Numbered from the stretch's first letter, positions 29,137-38,360 are shown. The stretch: DNA of 64,000 nt from Lewinellaceae bacterium (GCA_020636375.1 JACJXZ010000005.1:310001-374000); one strand, 5' to 3'. Program-made: numbers and translations. The notes: generated from the letters alone by a model not told the origin.

Positions 29137-32100
29137 TCAGACTGTCGAGACGGAGGTGTCGTCTTTTTCCCCGCCTCCCCGGAACAATTTAAGCACGCCC
29201 TGCTTCAGGCGGTAAGCCAGCCAGAACATGACCGGCACTACGATCAGCGTCAGGAAAGTGGCAAAGATCAGGCCGTAGATCACGGTCCAGGCCATCGGCC
29301 CCCAGATCGCCGTATTGTCTCCGCCGATAAATATCTGCGGGTCGAGGTCGGTGATGAGGGTGAAGAAGTTGAAGTTGAAGCCGACTGCCAGGGGAATGAG
29401 CCCCAGCACGGTGGTGATCGCTGTCAGCAGTACCGGCCGAAGCCGCGTGGCGCCTGCCTTCACGATGGCTTCTTTCATATCCTCATACGACAACTCCTGG
29501 TTGTCGCCCAACCCCAGTTCCTCCTTGCGCCGCTTGATCAGCAGAAGGGTATAATCGATCAGCACGATGGCGTTGTTCACCACCACGCCGGCCAGGGAGA
29601 TGATGCCCACGCCGGTGAAGATGACTGAAATGTCGCGCCCGGAAAAGGCATATCCCAGAAACACGCCGATGGTACTGAAGAGTACCGACAGGATGATGAT
29701 GAAGGGAGACGTCACGGAGTTGAACTGTGCGACGATGATGATAAAAATGGAGAACAGGGCGATGAGGAAGGCCATATTGAGGAAGCCCATATCTTCGGCC
29801 TGTTGTTGCTGTTCCCCGGTGAATTCGTAGGAATACCCCTGGGGAAGCGGATACTGGGCCATCCAGTCCCTCATTTCTTCGATGATCTCGTTGGCATTGT
29901 ATCCTTCCAGCACGTTGGAGTAGACGGTGATGACCCGGTCCAGGTCCTTGCGCTTGATGGAGCTGTAAGTCGACGTGTACTCGACGTCCGCCACCGCGCC
30001 GATAGGCACCTGGGAGATCCGGCCGGTCGCCGGGCTGCGGAAGGTGATCTTCTGGTTGAGCAGGTTGTCGATGTCGTTGCGGTAGGATTCGTCGAGGCGC
30101 ACGAAGATCGGATACTCGTCTTCCCCTTCCTTGTATTTGGAGACCTCTTTTCCGAACACGGAGGTGCGGATGGCATTGGCGATCTCGAAGGTAGAGATTT
30201 CGTAGCGCCTCGCCGCTTCGCGGTCGACATTGACGATCAGCTCCGGCTTTCCGATCTTGACGTCTGCCTGCAATTCCTCGATGCCGGGGATGTTTTTGCC
30301 GTTGAAAAACTTGATCAGGTCCTCGGAGATCAGGGCCAGCCGGTCGATGTCCTCGCCCTGGATTTCCAGGTTGATCGGCTTGCCGGCGGAGGGCCCGTCG
30401 GCGTTCTTGTCCACGGTGATCTTGACGCCCGGGATGCCCCGCACGGCCTCGCGGATCTCTTCCATCACGTCGAAGGTAGAGACGCCGCCCCGTTCGTTGG
30501 CCGGCACGAAGGACACGGTGAGGCGGGCCTTGTGGGGCGAAGCGCCCGGTTCGGGCGGCGTATTGGGGTCGGCGGTATTTTCGCCGATCTGGGTCAGCAC
30601 CGCCTCTACGATCCCGGAGTAAGGCTCGATCACCTTCTGGATGCGGTTTTCCAGCTCCCGGGAGACCTTATTGGTGGCCTCGATGTCCTTGCCCAGGGGC
30701 AGCTCGACGAAGGCGTTGATATAAAGGGGGTCGGCCGACGGGAAGAAGATCACCTTGGGCGTTTTGACGGCCAGCAGGGCGATGGCGGCGAACAGCAGCA
30801 CGAACGTGCCGCCAAAGATCACCCCCGGGATGTTCAGCGCCCAGCGCGACAGGTGGTCGTAGCCCGTCTCCAGCAGGGGCAGGACGCGGTTTTGAAAATA
30901 GAACGCCGACGGCCGAAGGATAAACCAGTTCAGCAGGACGATGCCCGCGCCAATGGCCAGGAAGTTGCGCCCCGGCAGGACGCCGGTGAAGTGGAAGAGC
31001 ACCGCCAGCCCGGTCATCACCGCAGCGCTGACGAGGACGGTATTCCGGCGGCGGCGGCGCACCGCAGGGTCATCCGCCCGCTCGTCCACGTTCATGAAGC
31101 GGGAAGTGAATACGGTGTTGATGACCAGGGCCACGAAAAGAGAAGACGTCAGCACGATGATCAGCGTAATGGGCATGTACTTCATGAATTCCCCCATGAT
31201 GCCGGGCCAGAAAGCCAGAGGCAGGAAAGCAGCCAGGGTGGTGGCCGTGGAAGCGATGATCGGCAGGGCGATCTCGCCGGCGCCGTACTTGGCCGCCTCC
31301 CACCCGTTGTAGCCCTCCTGCATATACCGGTAGATGTTCTCCACCAGCACGATGGCGTTGTCCACCAGCAAGCCGAGAGCCAGGATGAGAGAGAACAGCA
31401 CCACGATGTTCATCGTCACCCCGGTCAGGGACAGGAACAGGATGCCCATCAGCATGGACAGCGGAATAGCCAGCCCCACGAACAGGGCGTTGCGCAGGCC
31501 CAGGAAGAAAAGCAGCACCAGGACCACCAGGATGACCCCGGAGATGATGCTGTTTTCCAGGTTGCTCACCTCGTTGCGGGTATTGACCGACTGGTCGTTG
31601 AACAGGCTGATCTTGAGGTCCTGCGGCAGTTCCAGCCGGGCCTCGTCGACGATCACCTTGATCTTGTCGGCGGCGTTGAGCAGGTTCTCCCCCTGCCGCT
31701 TGATGACGTCGAGGGAAATGACCGGCAATCCGTCCGAACGGGCGATGCTGGTCGGATCTTTAAACCCATACGTCACCGTCGCGATGTCTTTGAGATAGAT
31801 GGGCAGCTGGTTTTCGCTCTTGACGATCATGCTTTCCAGCTCGCGGACGTTTTCAAACTCCCCTTTCACGCGGATGGCCCGGCGAAATTCGTTGTTTAGC
31901 AATTCGCCGCCGGACATGGTGATGTTCTCCATGGCGATGGCGTTCTCAATGTCCCCGAAACTGACCTGGCGGGCCTCCATCTTGAGCAGGTCCACGTCGA
32001 CCTTCACTTCGCGCTCCAGCGCGCCCCGGATTTCCACGCTGGAAATCTCGTCCAGCTGTTCGATCTCGTCTTCCAGGTACTCGGCAAAGTGGCGCAGTTC

Positions 32101-32592
32101 GTCGTTGGAATAATCCCCCGAGATGTTGATGGTCACGATCGGGATCTCCGACAGGTTGATGTCCAGTACCTGCGGTTCCTGGTCCAGGTCGGTAGGCAAC
32201 TCGCTCTTGGCCTTGTCCACCGCGTCCTTCACTTTGCGGACGGCATCGTCCAGGTCCATATCCGCGTCAAATTCGGCGGTGATGACCGAAAAGTCCTGGA
32301 TAGAGGTCGACCGGATATTCTTGATGCCGGTGATCGACTGCAACTCCTTTTCGATGGGCCGGGTCACCAGGTTCTCGATGTCGGCGGCGGAGTTGCCGAA
32401 ATAAGGGGTGTTGACGTAAACCGTCGGCCAGTCTACTTCCGGGAACTGCTCCTTGGGCATATTCTGGTACGCCTGGATCCCGAAGATGAAGATCATCAGG
32501 GTAAGGATGAATACGCTGGTCCCGTTATCTACAGCCAGGGAGGACAGGCCGAACTCCCTCAGGCCTTTTTTCTTTTTCTGGTCTTCAGCCAT
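29137..32592 (-). CDS. RND efflux transporter permease (AcrB/HAE1-like)
   Basis: This 1,151-residue inner-membrane pump has the AcrB plan: an N-terminal helix (VFILTLMIFIFGIQAY), two large periplasmic loops and two blocks of membrane helices. Helix 4 carries LALGLLVDNAIVLVENIYR, where the AcrB Asp-Asp pair is Asp-Asn, as in many Bacteroidota homologues. A later block is GIISLAGVVVNNAIVLIDY. A hydrophilic segment after the first helical block (VDERADDPAVRRRRRNT) is followed by extra hydrophobic stretches, making the protein longer than AcrB (about 1,050). It is last in the tetR-tolC-adaptor-permease operon, but a 268-bp gap holding a repeat element separates it from the adaptor. Substrates are unknown. 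Confidence 0.95.
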   Translation of the reverse strand: MAEDQKKKKGLREFGLSSLAVDNGTSVFILTLMIFIFGIQAYQNMPKEQFPEVDWPTVYVNTPYFGNSAADIENLVTRPIEKELQSITGIKNIRSTSIQDFSVITAEFDADMDLDDAVRKVKDAVDKAKSELPTDLDQEPQVLDINLSEIPIVTINISGDYSNDELRHFAEYLEDEIEQLDEISSVEIRGALEREVKVDVDLLKMEARQVSFGDIENAIAMENITMSGGELLNNEFRRAIRVKGEFENVRELESMIVKSENQLPIYLKDIATVTYGFKDPTSIARSDGLPVISLDVIKRQGENLLNAADKIKVIVDEARLELPQDLKISLFNDQSVNTRNEVSNLENSIISGVILVVLVLLFFLGLRNALFVGLAIPLSMLMGILFLSLTGVTMNIVVLFSLILALGLLVDNAIVLVENIYRYMQEGYNGWEAAKYGAGEIALPIIASTATTLAAFLPLAFWPGIMGEFMKYMPITLIIVLTSSLFVALVINTVFTSRFMNVDERADDPAVRRRRRNTVLVSAAVMTGLAVLFHFTGVLPGRNFLAIGAGIVLLNWFILRPSAFYFQNRVLPLLETGYDHLSRWALNIPGVIFGGTFVLLFAAIALLAVKTPKVIFFPSADPLYINAFVELPLGKDIEATNKVSRELENRIQKVIEPYSGIVEAVLTQIGENTADPNTPPEPGASPHKARLTVSFVPANERGGVSTFDVMEEIREAVRGIPGVKITVDKNADGPSAGKPINLEIQGEDIDRLALISEDLIKFFNGKNIPGIEELQADVKIGKPELIVNVDREAARRYEISTFEIANAIRTSVFGKEVSKYKEGEDEYPIFVRLDESYRNDIDNLLNQKITFRSPATGRISQVPIGAVADVEYTSTYSSIKRKDLDRVITVYSNVLEGYNANEIIEEMRDWMAQYPLPQGYSYEFTGEQQQQAEDMGFLNMAFLIALFSIFIIIVAQFNSVTSPFIIILSVLFSTIGVFLGYAFSGRDISVIFTGVGIISLAGVVVNNAIVLIDYTLLLIKRRKEELGLGDNQELSYEDMKEAIVKAGATRLRPVLLTAITTVLGLIPLAVGFNFNFFTLITDLDPQIFIGGDNTAIWGPMAWTVIYGLIFATFLTLIVVPVMFWLAYRLKQGVLKLFRGGGEKDDTSVSTV

Positions 32593-32656
32593 TGGTAATT
32601 ATGTGTATAAGTGCATGAGTGTACAGGTGCATAAGGCGGCCTGACACCTTATAATA

Positions 32657-32842
32657 GGGTGCGATGCTAAATTGTGCCCCCTCCGGTGTTGAGAGGATTT
32701 AGGTATTAGGTTTTAGGCGTTAGGTGCCTATTGAGTGCCCGATTAGGCCTGGGTTGCCCCCCTAAAACCTACAGCCTAAAATTTACCCGGCCGGCCGGAC
32801 GGGCCTAAATCCGAGCAAGGGGTACAAAAAGGAATCGCGCCC
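32657..32842. repeat. Intergenic repeat element, copy A (inverted relative to copy B at 37258)
   Basis: About 186 bp, running from gggtgcgatgctaaattgtg to aaaaaggaatcgcgccc, is nearly identical to the reverse complement of 37258-37421. Copy A has an extra stretch of about 22 bp (around acccggccggccggacgg). It contains ggatttaggtattaggtttt and its approximate complement, giving a long imperfect hairpin. It sits inside the efflux operon, between the adaptor and permease genes. Confidence 0.88.
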
Positions 32843-32860
32843 AATGATAAACAAGATTCC

Positions 32861-34048
32861 TCAGCCGTTCTGCCCGATCTGCTCGCCACCGTTCTGGACC
32901 CGGATGGGTTCGTTCTCGGCCAGGCCGCGGGCGCCGTCGATGATGAGCTCTTCGCCCCCCTGCAGGCCTTCCCTGATGACGACATTGCCATTAAAGGTTT
33001 GGCCGGTCCTGACATAAACTTTTTTAGCGAAGGCGCCGTCCTCTCCTTCTTCTTTGATGTAGACGAAGTCCTTGCCGCTGACCTCCTGCTGCACCATTTC
33101 CAGGGGGATGGCGACGACGTCCTTCTGTTCGTCGTCCTTGATGAACATGACGGCCAGGAGGTTGGGTTTGAGCAGGCCGTTCTGGCTCTGGATGTCCGCC
33201 TCCACTTCAAAGGTGCGGTTAGAGGGGTCGATGGAGGTGCCGATGAGGGTCACCCGGGCTTCCTGCTCTGTGGCGAGGGCCGGGAAGCTGACCTTTACCC
33301 TTTCCCCCCGGTTGACGGCGCGCAGGTAGGTTTCGGGCACGGCGGCCACCACTTTCAGCTGCCGGGGGTTGAGGATCTGTACGATAGGAGCGCCGGGCAT
33401 GGCCAGTTCGCCGGCCTGGAGGATGACGCGCTCCGCCACGCCGGAGGCTGGGGCGTAGACTTTGGACTTGGTGAGCTGGAACTGCAGCGTTTCCAGGCTC
33501 TTTTCCAGCCTTTCCTTGCCGTTCCTGGCTTCCAGGAACTGGATTTCGGAGCCGATGTTCTGGTCCCAGAGGCGCTTCTGGCGCTCGTAGACGGTGTTGG
33601 CCAGTTCCAGGGATTTCTCCACCTCGGCGATCTGCTTTTTGAGCTGCTCCAGGTCCAGCTCGGCAATGAGCTGGCCGGCGCGCACGTTGTCGCCTTCTTT
33701 GACGGTAAGCCGGAGGATGCGGCCGGCCATTTCACTGGTGGCCTCTACAAAATCATCGGCTTTTACCGACCCCTGAATTTCGACGAAGTGCTGGAAGTCG
33801 GTGCGTTCTACGGGCGCAGTAGTCACCAGGCGGCGGGCTTTCTCTCCGGCCCCGGGGTCAAGCTGGGCGATATCCTTTTCCAGCTGGGCGATCTCGGCAG
33901 TGAGGCCTTTCAGTTGCACCTGCTTTTCTTTGAGCAGGGCGCGCTTTGCTTCGAGGCTCTCCGGCTGTCCGGATCCTGCCTCCGGGGCCTCCTGGCTGCA
34001 GGCTGCCAGGAAAACAAACAGGGCAAACAAAGGAATGAGGTATTTCAT
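32861..34048 (-). CDS. RND efflux periplasmic adaptor (membrane fusion lipoprotein)
   Basis: This 395-residue lipoprotein has a lipobox at LFVFLAAC. A coiled-coil region rich in Glu and Lys follows at residues 25-60 (RALLKEKQVQLKGLTAEIAQ). Then come a lipoyl half-motif (EMAGRILRLTVKEGDNVRAG), an alpha hairpin (QIAEVEKSLELANTVYERQK), the second lipoyl half (SKVYAPASGVAERVILQAGE) and a beta-barrel domain. The adaptor links the inner-membrane pump to the TolC-like channel. It is co-oriented between tolC (25 bp upstream) and the permease. The start at MKYLIPLF gives a clean signal peptide, so the longer frame is rejected. Confidence 0.94.
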   Translation of the reverse strand: MKYLIPLFALFVFLAACSQEAPEAGSGQPESLEAKRALLKEKQVQLKGLTAEIAQLEKDIAQLDPGAGEKARRLVTTAPVERTDFQHFVEIQGSVKADDFVEATSEMAGRILRLTVKEGDNVRAGQLIAELDLEQLKKQIAEVEKSLELANTVYERQKRLWDQNIGSEIQFLEARNGKERLEKSLETLQFQLTKSKVYAPASGVAERVILQAGELAMPGAPIVQILNPRQLKVVAAVPETYLRAVNRGERVKVSFPALATEQEARVTLIGTSIDPSNRTFEVEADIQSQNGLLKPNLLAVMFIKDDEQKDVVAIPLEMVQQEVSGKDFVYIKEEGEDGAFAKKVYVRTGQTFNGNVVIREGLQGGEELIIDGARGLAENEPIRVQNGGEQIGQNG

Positions 34049-34073
34049 GGTCAATATTTTTTCGGTGATATCT

Positions 34074-35501
34074 TTAATTTGAATTGCCCAGGGCGATGTC
34101 GAGCCGGGCTTTGGCGAGCAGCAGGTCGTAGAGGGCCTGCATATAGTTGCTCTGGGAGGCATACAGGCTTTGCTCGGCCTGGGTGACCTCCAGGCTGGAA
34201 CCTACGCCCTCGCGGTATTTGACCTGGGTGGTTTCGTAGATGCGCTCGGCCAGGCCCAGGTTTTTCTTTTGGCTTTGGAGGCGTTGGTCGGCGTTGAGGT
34301 AGTTGGTGCGGGCGTTCTTGACCTCCAGGGTGATGGCCCGTTCGAGGTCTCTTTTCTGGTTGCGGGCCAGTTCCAGGTCCAGTTGGGCGCGCTGGACTTT
34401 GGCTTTTTTGTTCAGCCCGTCGAAAATGGGCACATTGAGGCTCAGGCCGACAAAAGCGGAAGGCGCCCAGAAGCCGGTTTCGAAATCGTCGCCCTGATAC
34501 TGCTGCTGGTAGGTGCCGAAGGCCCGCAGCGAGGGCAGGTAACCCGCCCGGTTGAGCTTGATGTTGAGCTCGTTCATGGTGATGGCCTGGCCCAGCAGTT
34601 TGTACTCGGGCCGCCGGCTGAGGTCCGGGGCGTCGGTCAGGGTGCCGGGGCTGGCGTCGGTCAGCATCTGGTCGAGGTCGTCGGCAACCATGAGGGGCTC
34701 ATCCAGGGGATACCCCATGTTGAATTTGAGGTTTTCCATAGCGACCTGCTTCTGGCGCACCAGGTTTTCGCGCTCTACCCCCAGGTTGGCGAGCGACAGC
34801 TCCTGGCGGTCGATGTCGAGCTGTTCGGCAAAACCCGCCTTGTACAGCTCTTTGGTCTCGAAAAACAGTTTTTCGAGGTTGGCGATGTTCTTATCCAGCA
34901 GTTCGATGTTCTCCTGGATCAGCAATACCGGCAGGTAGGCTTCGGTGACGTCGTTCACCACTTCCCGCTTTTTGGTGGCGAACTCGATCTGGGTATAGTT
35001 GCGGAATTCGCGGGCGGCCTTCAGGGCTACGAAGTAGGACCCGTCGAACACCATGGCGTCCAGGTTGAGGCCGGCGGTGAAGTTGTTCCGGAGAAAGAAG
35101 GCGATGCCATCCTCGTTGCCGCCGCCGTCGGATCCCTGGGAGAACGCCCGGAGCACCGCCTGGGTTTCGTCAGACAGTTGGCCCCCCAGGTCGTTGGCCA
35201 AGCCCCCGAACGCCTGGCCAAAGAGGTTGAAGATGTCGAAGCCTTCCGGCAGGGGCTGCCTGGGCACTTTCAGGTAGTGGGTAAACTGCACGCTGCCGCT
35301 GAGCTGCGGGATGCCGGCTGCCCGCCGCTCGACGATCTGCTGCTCGGCGTCGGCTATGGTGATCTGTGCATTCTTGATCTTGATGCTTTCCGTCAGCGCG
35401 TACTGGATGGCGTCTTCCAGCGACATTTGCCGGGCTTGTTGCTGGGCCAGGGCGGGCCAGGCGAACAAGAGGAGGACAATCGGGCTTAAGAGCTTATACA
35501 T
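34074..35501 (-). CDS. TolC family outer-membrane efflux protein
   Basis: This 475-residue protein has a signal peptide (MYKLLSPIVLLLFAWPALA). Two repeated OEP domains follow, with typical openings QMSLEDAIQYALTESIKIKN and YKLLGQAITMNELNIKLNRA. Long amphipathic helices include AERIYETTQVKYREGVGSSL and the closing LYDLLLAKARLDIALGNSN. The trimer forms the outer-membrane exit duct of the RND pump encoded downstream. The gene starts 10 bp after the TetR stop, so translation of the two is probably coupled. An insert rich in Gly, Ser and Asp (FSQGSDGGGNEDG) near residue 125 is unusual but fits an extracellular loop. Confidence 0.94.
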   Translation of the reverse strand: MYKLLSPIVLLLFAWPALAQQQARQMSLEDAIQYALTESIKIKNAQITIADAEQQIVERRAAGIPQLSGSVQFTHYLKVPRQPLPEGFDIFNLFGQAFGGLANDLGGQLSDETQAVLRAFSQGSDGGGNEDGIAFFLRNNFTAGLNLDAMVFDGSYFVALKAAREFRNYTQIEFATKKREVVNDVTEAYLPVLLIQENIELLDKNIANLEKLFFETKELYKAGFAEQLDIDRQELSLANLGVERENLVRQKQVAMENLKFNMGYPLDEPLMVADDLDQMLTDASPGTLTDAPDLSRRPEYKLLGQAITMNELNIKLNRAGYLPSLRAFGTYQQQYQGDDFETGFWAPSAFVGLSLNVPIFDGLNKKAKVQRAQLDLELARNQKRDLERAITLEVKNARTNYLNADQRLQSQKKNLGLAERIYETTQVKYREGVGSSLEVTQAEQSLYASQSNYMQALYDLLLAKARLDIALGNSN

Positions 35502-35511
35502 AAGATTGTTT

Positions 35512-36132
35512 TTATTTAACTTGTTGTTTTTCGGCTGCTTTGTACTTTTCCAGCAGGCGCCGGCCCTCGTCGGAGGCGATGCCGTGGATGTGGTAATTGA
35601 TGTACTCCCAGAACAGCACCCGGATGTCGTACTCCCGGGCCGGGAACATTTCTTCATCTGCCACCAGGGAGGTCTTTCCCACGTATAACTTCGCGACGAT
35701 ATCCGGGTTCAGGTTCGGCCGGTAGGTGCCCTGCCGGATGCCCCGCTCCAGGTTTTCCTTGATGATGGTGTACACATGGCGCTGGTGGAGAGCCTCCATC
35801 TGCTTCCAGGTATTGCGGTAGTACTTCTGCAGGTCGTAGACCGTGGTCGGCGACAAGTCGCGCAGTTGCTCTACCACATACCGGGCGATCTTCAGAATCT
35901 CGTCGACCGCGTCGGCCGAGCTGGCGCGAATCCGCTCGATGGCTGTTTTCTCCTCCTCGGTATGCTGGTGGAAGATCTGCTCGATCAGGTCCGACTTATT
36001 GTCGACGTACTGATAGAGCGTCTTTTTGGACATGCCCAACTCCCGGGCAATATCATCCATGGTGACACTCTTAATTCCGTACCGCATGAAGAGTTCATAC
36101 GATTTACTTAAAATATGCTGCTTCAATTGCAT
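35512..36132 (-). CDS. TetR/AcrR family regulator of the efflux operon
   Basis: This 206-residue protein has an N-terminal helix-turn-helix of TetR type (GIKSVTMDDIARELGMSKKT, then LYQYVDNKSDLIEQIF). A helical ligand-binding domain without recognisable specificity follows. As first gene of the tetR-tolC-adaptor-permease operon it probably represses its own promoter and responds to an exported compound. A well-formed Bacteroidetes promoter lies at 36312-36342. A leader of about 170 nt follows it, containing a heptamer repeat where an operator might lie. No clear operator palindrome was identified. Confidence 0.92.
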   Translation of the reverse strand: MQLKQHILSKSYELFMRYGIKSVTMDDIARELGMSKKTLYQYVDNKSDLIEQIFHQHTEEEKTAIERIRASSADAVDEILKIARYVVEQLRDLSPTTVYDLQKYYRNTWKQMEALHQRHVYTIIKENLERGIRQGTYRPNLNPDIVAKLYVGKTSLVADEEMFPAREYDIRVLFWEYINYHIHGIASDEGRRLLEKYKAAEKQQVK

Positions 36133-36191
36133 CCTGCTGTTTTGGTTTGGGCTGAGCGGACTGCGGAGTGGTTATTCTGACGAATGCTGTG

Positions 36192-36248
36192 CGTTGTCTG
36201 TTGTCTGTTGTCTGTTGTCTGTTGTTGGTTGTTGGTTGTTGGTTGTCC
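36192..36248. repeat. Heptamer tandem repeat (tgttgtc / ggttgtt)
   Basis: About eight 7-bp units, first tgttgtc then ggttgtt, lie in the presumed leader of the tetR efflux operon. Of the remaining 480 bp to the next gene, only the promoter and a weak hairpin around 36381-36415 (ctgccgat ... atcggcag) stand out. Confidence 0.8.
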
Positions 36249-36311
36249 GACGGGACGCCCGGCAACGTTCAACCCAAGGTTCCTGGAAGTAGCCTTTGTT
36301 GCAGTCCGCTG

Positions 36312-36342
36312 CAAATGTACAGGCAAAAAACACAGGAAACAA
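36312..36342 (-). promoter_or_regulatory. Promoter of the tetR-tolC-RND operon
   Basis: Leftward, TTG is followed after 20 bp by TACATTTG, an exact match to the Bacteroidetes consensus TTG-N(17-23)-TAnnTTTG. The predicted transcript starts near 36305, about 170 nt before the TetR start codon. Confidence 0.6.
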
Positions 36343-36610
36343 TAATGAGTTTAAAAGTTTCCTGGGTTTTTGGAATTTTTCTGCCGATGGCCCGATTTCA
36401 TCGACAAATCGGCAGGAATCCAGGATTTTCGGGGCTACCAGAAGAAAGGGCGGGATGAAAACCGGAGCAAAAGGGGGCGGTGGGGCCACAACCGGGGCAT
36501 TGGGGGGCAAAATTTAATTTCGCCTCAAAAAGCAAGCTCAAAAAACTCCTTTGTTTTTTCAGCATATCCGAAATACGAAAAGGCAAGATATGCCTTCGGC
36601 GAAAGCTGTA

Positions 36611-37225
36611 CTAGTTTCCATTTCGCAAGAACTCCCGCCAGTCTTCCGGCGTATCCAGGTCGACCTGCCCCTGGGGGAAGGGAACCGCGATGAGTTGATC
36701 CATATATTTCCCGATCACCGGCTTGGCGCCCTTCTGCCCGTGGAGTTGCAGCAGTTCCGGGAACAAGGCCTTGCGGAAGATGGCGGGCACGCCCAGGGTG
36801 TTGTCGTAGGCGGAGGCGGCGCCCCATTTTTCGGGATGCTGTTCCATCTGCCGGTGCAGTTCCAGGAGGTGGGCGGCGGTGAGGTAGGGCTGGTCTACCA
36901 GGACGAAGCAGGCGGCATCCAGTTCGGGTTCGGCGCGCAGGAGGGCTTCCAGCCCGGTGGCTACGGAGCTGCCCATGCCGGTGGCCCAGGCGCTGTTGTG
37001 CACGACGAGGGCTTCAGGGCTTTCCAGCTCGGCTTCCATTTCCCCGGCCCGGGCACCCAGCACGATGGCGATGGGGCGAAAGGGCGTTTCCCGCGCAATG
37101 CGAAGGGTGCGCTGCAACAGGCTCTCGCCCTGGTAGCGCAGCAGTTGTTTCGGTTGCCCCATGCGGGTGGAGGCGCCGGCGGCGAGGAGGATGAAGCCGG
37201 TTTTTGTGGTGTTTTTGAGCATCAC
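36611..37225 (-). CDS. MocA-like nucleotidyltransferase
   Basis: This 204-residue protein opens with GFILLAAGASTRMGQPKQLL, the nucleotide-binding signature of MobA/MocA-type transferases. NSAWATGMGSSVATGLEALL and LVDQPYLTAAHL follow, the latter holding the metal-binding Asp. The end is VDLDTPEDWREF, also conserved. MocA adds CMP to molybdopterin, but related proteins act on other substrates and no molybdenum genes are nearby, so the specific reaction is left open. The gene is leftward and separated by about 480 bp from tetR. Either of the first two Met codons could be the start. Confidence 0.85.
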   Translation of the reverse strand: MMLKNTTKTGFILLAAGASTRMGQPKQLLRYQGESLLQRTLRIARETPFRPIAIVLGARAGEMEAELESPEALVVHNSAWATGMGSSVATGLEALLRAEPELDAACFVLVDQPYLTAAHLLELHRQMEQHPEKWGAASAYDNTLGVPAIFRKALFPELLQLHGQKGAKPVIGKYMDQLIAVPFPQGQVDLDTPEDWREFLRNGN

Positions 37226-37257
37226 AAATTGGTGATTATTTGCGACTAAGTAAGCGG

Positions 37258-37421
37258 GGGCGCGATTCCTTTTTGTACCCCTTGCTCGGTTTTAGGCCTT
37301 AGGCTGTAGGTTTTAGGGGGGCAACCCAGGCCTAATCGGGCACTCAACAGGCGCCTAACGCCCAAAACCTAATGCCTAAATCCTCCCAACACCGGAGGGG
37401 GCACAATTTAGCATCGCACCC
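37258..37421. repeat. Intergenic repeat element, copy B (inverted relative to copy A at 32657)
   Basis: About 164 bp, running from gggcgcgattcctttttgta to gcatcgcaccc, is the near-identical reverse complement of 32657-32842, without the 22-bp insert. It lies just upstream of the MocA-like gene. Confidence 0.88.
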
Positions 37422-37442
37422 GTAAGCGGACACAATTAGCGC

Positions 37443-37480
37443 AACAATATAGCCATATAACCATATAGCCATATAACAAT
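37443..37480. repeat. AT-rich 8-bp tandem repeat (catatagc / catataac)
   Basis: Copies of catatagc and catataac alternate in the 1.1-kb gap before the OmpA-type gene. It is the same family as at 57753-57818 and 60824-60925. Confidence 0.7.
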
Positions 37481-37941
37481 TGCCCCAGGAACAGAGCTGC
37501 CATGCCACGCTTTCGAAGCAGCATTAGTTACAATAAATGTATTTGCCTCCCGCCCAAAATGCCTGAATCCCGCCTGGTGAAAAAAATTATCCCCATAGGT
37601 TTTTGCCAGGCACGAGTTTAGTTCAGAAATCAATAACAAAAATTAAAATAAATCACTGATTTACAGTTATTTAAAACAAAACAAAAACGGCTCCTGCTCC
37701 AGTAAATTCATGAATTGTACTTCATACGCCCGGCAAAATGGCCGATATTTGTATTGTCAACGATGAAAAACGACTGTTGACAGCATCCTTCGAAAGAGAA
37801 GGAACCTCAAATTACGAAATCCCACGAATGCTTTTATATTATAATCCCATGTGCTATTATAATCCCAAACAAAGATTTCGGGGGGGATCAAAGGATTCCC
37901 TCCTATTTGGTATGTAGATAGCCTCTCAAAGCTCTTTTGGA

Positions 37942-37970
37942 AACCGGCCCGATGTGGCCGGTTTTTTTTT
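37942..37970 (+). terminator. Strong rho-independent terminator without an upstream gene
   Basis: The perfect 8-bp stem aaccggcc / ggccggtt with a 6-nt loop is followed by nine T on the rightward strand. The nearest rightward coding frame upstream is more than 30 kb away, so it may end a small RNA encoded in 37700-37940. A smaller hairpin at 37880-37903 (ggggga...tccctcc) lies inside that stretch. Confidence 0.7.
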
Positions 37971-38069
37971 GGGACGGGCTACCTTCAGGTGGCCCGTGTT
38001 GAGAAAATGAAAAACAAGCCACAGTAGCATCGATACTTCTGCGGCATATCTCCGAATATCACTGTCTTT

Positions 38070-38219
38070 TCAATTCCCCCAGTAAATATCCTCCGTTTCC
38101 ACGCTCACCCGCTCCCCGTTCTCTTTGACGATCTCCACCGTGAGCCGATAAGGCGCTTCCTGCCCTGTTTCATCCGGCACGGCTTCGGTAATTAACGAAT
38201 TTAACGCCGGGTTCGTTGG
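38070..38219 (-). pseudogene. 3' fragment of a lost gene
   Basis: Leftward, 49 codons read NSLITEAVPDETGQEAPYRL and TVEIVKENGERVSVETEDIY, then WGN and stop. The composition and codon use are clearly protein-like. The frame is closed by a stop at 38220-38222 and has no Met, so this is the truncated tail of a gene whose 5' part is gone. The family is not recognised. Confidence 0.5.
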
Positions 38220-38244
38220 TTACTCGACCAATCCCCTATCTTTG
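38216..38244 (+). promoter_or_regulatory. Promoter of the OmpA/SprB-repeat gene
   Basis: TTGG (38216-38219), a 17-bp spacer and TATCTTTG (38237-38244) fit the Bacteroidetes vegetative promoter well. Transcription would start near 38250, giving a leader of about 110 nt before the ATG at 38361. Confidence 0.6.
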
Positions 38245-38360
38245 CGTCCCGTAAATACAAAGCCGAAGCAAATTTCGTTATAGTCAAACCTAAGGATAAG
38301 CAAATTGTCCTTTATTAGGGAAAACTACGTCTATTAAAGAAGAATAAGCACATATCTGCT

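Noticed and set aside
29803..31899. Rightward 698-residue open frame opposite the RND permease.
   Set aside because: It is rich in His, Asp and Gln without any motif; the leftward frame is an unmistakable RND pump.
32657..37421. Composite transposon bounded by the inverted elements.
   Set aside because: The elements carry no transposase, the bracketed genes are ordinary, and no target duplication was seen at the outer ends. Two independent insertions are simpler.
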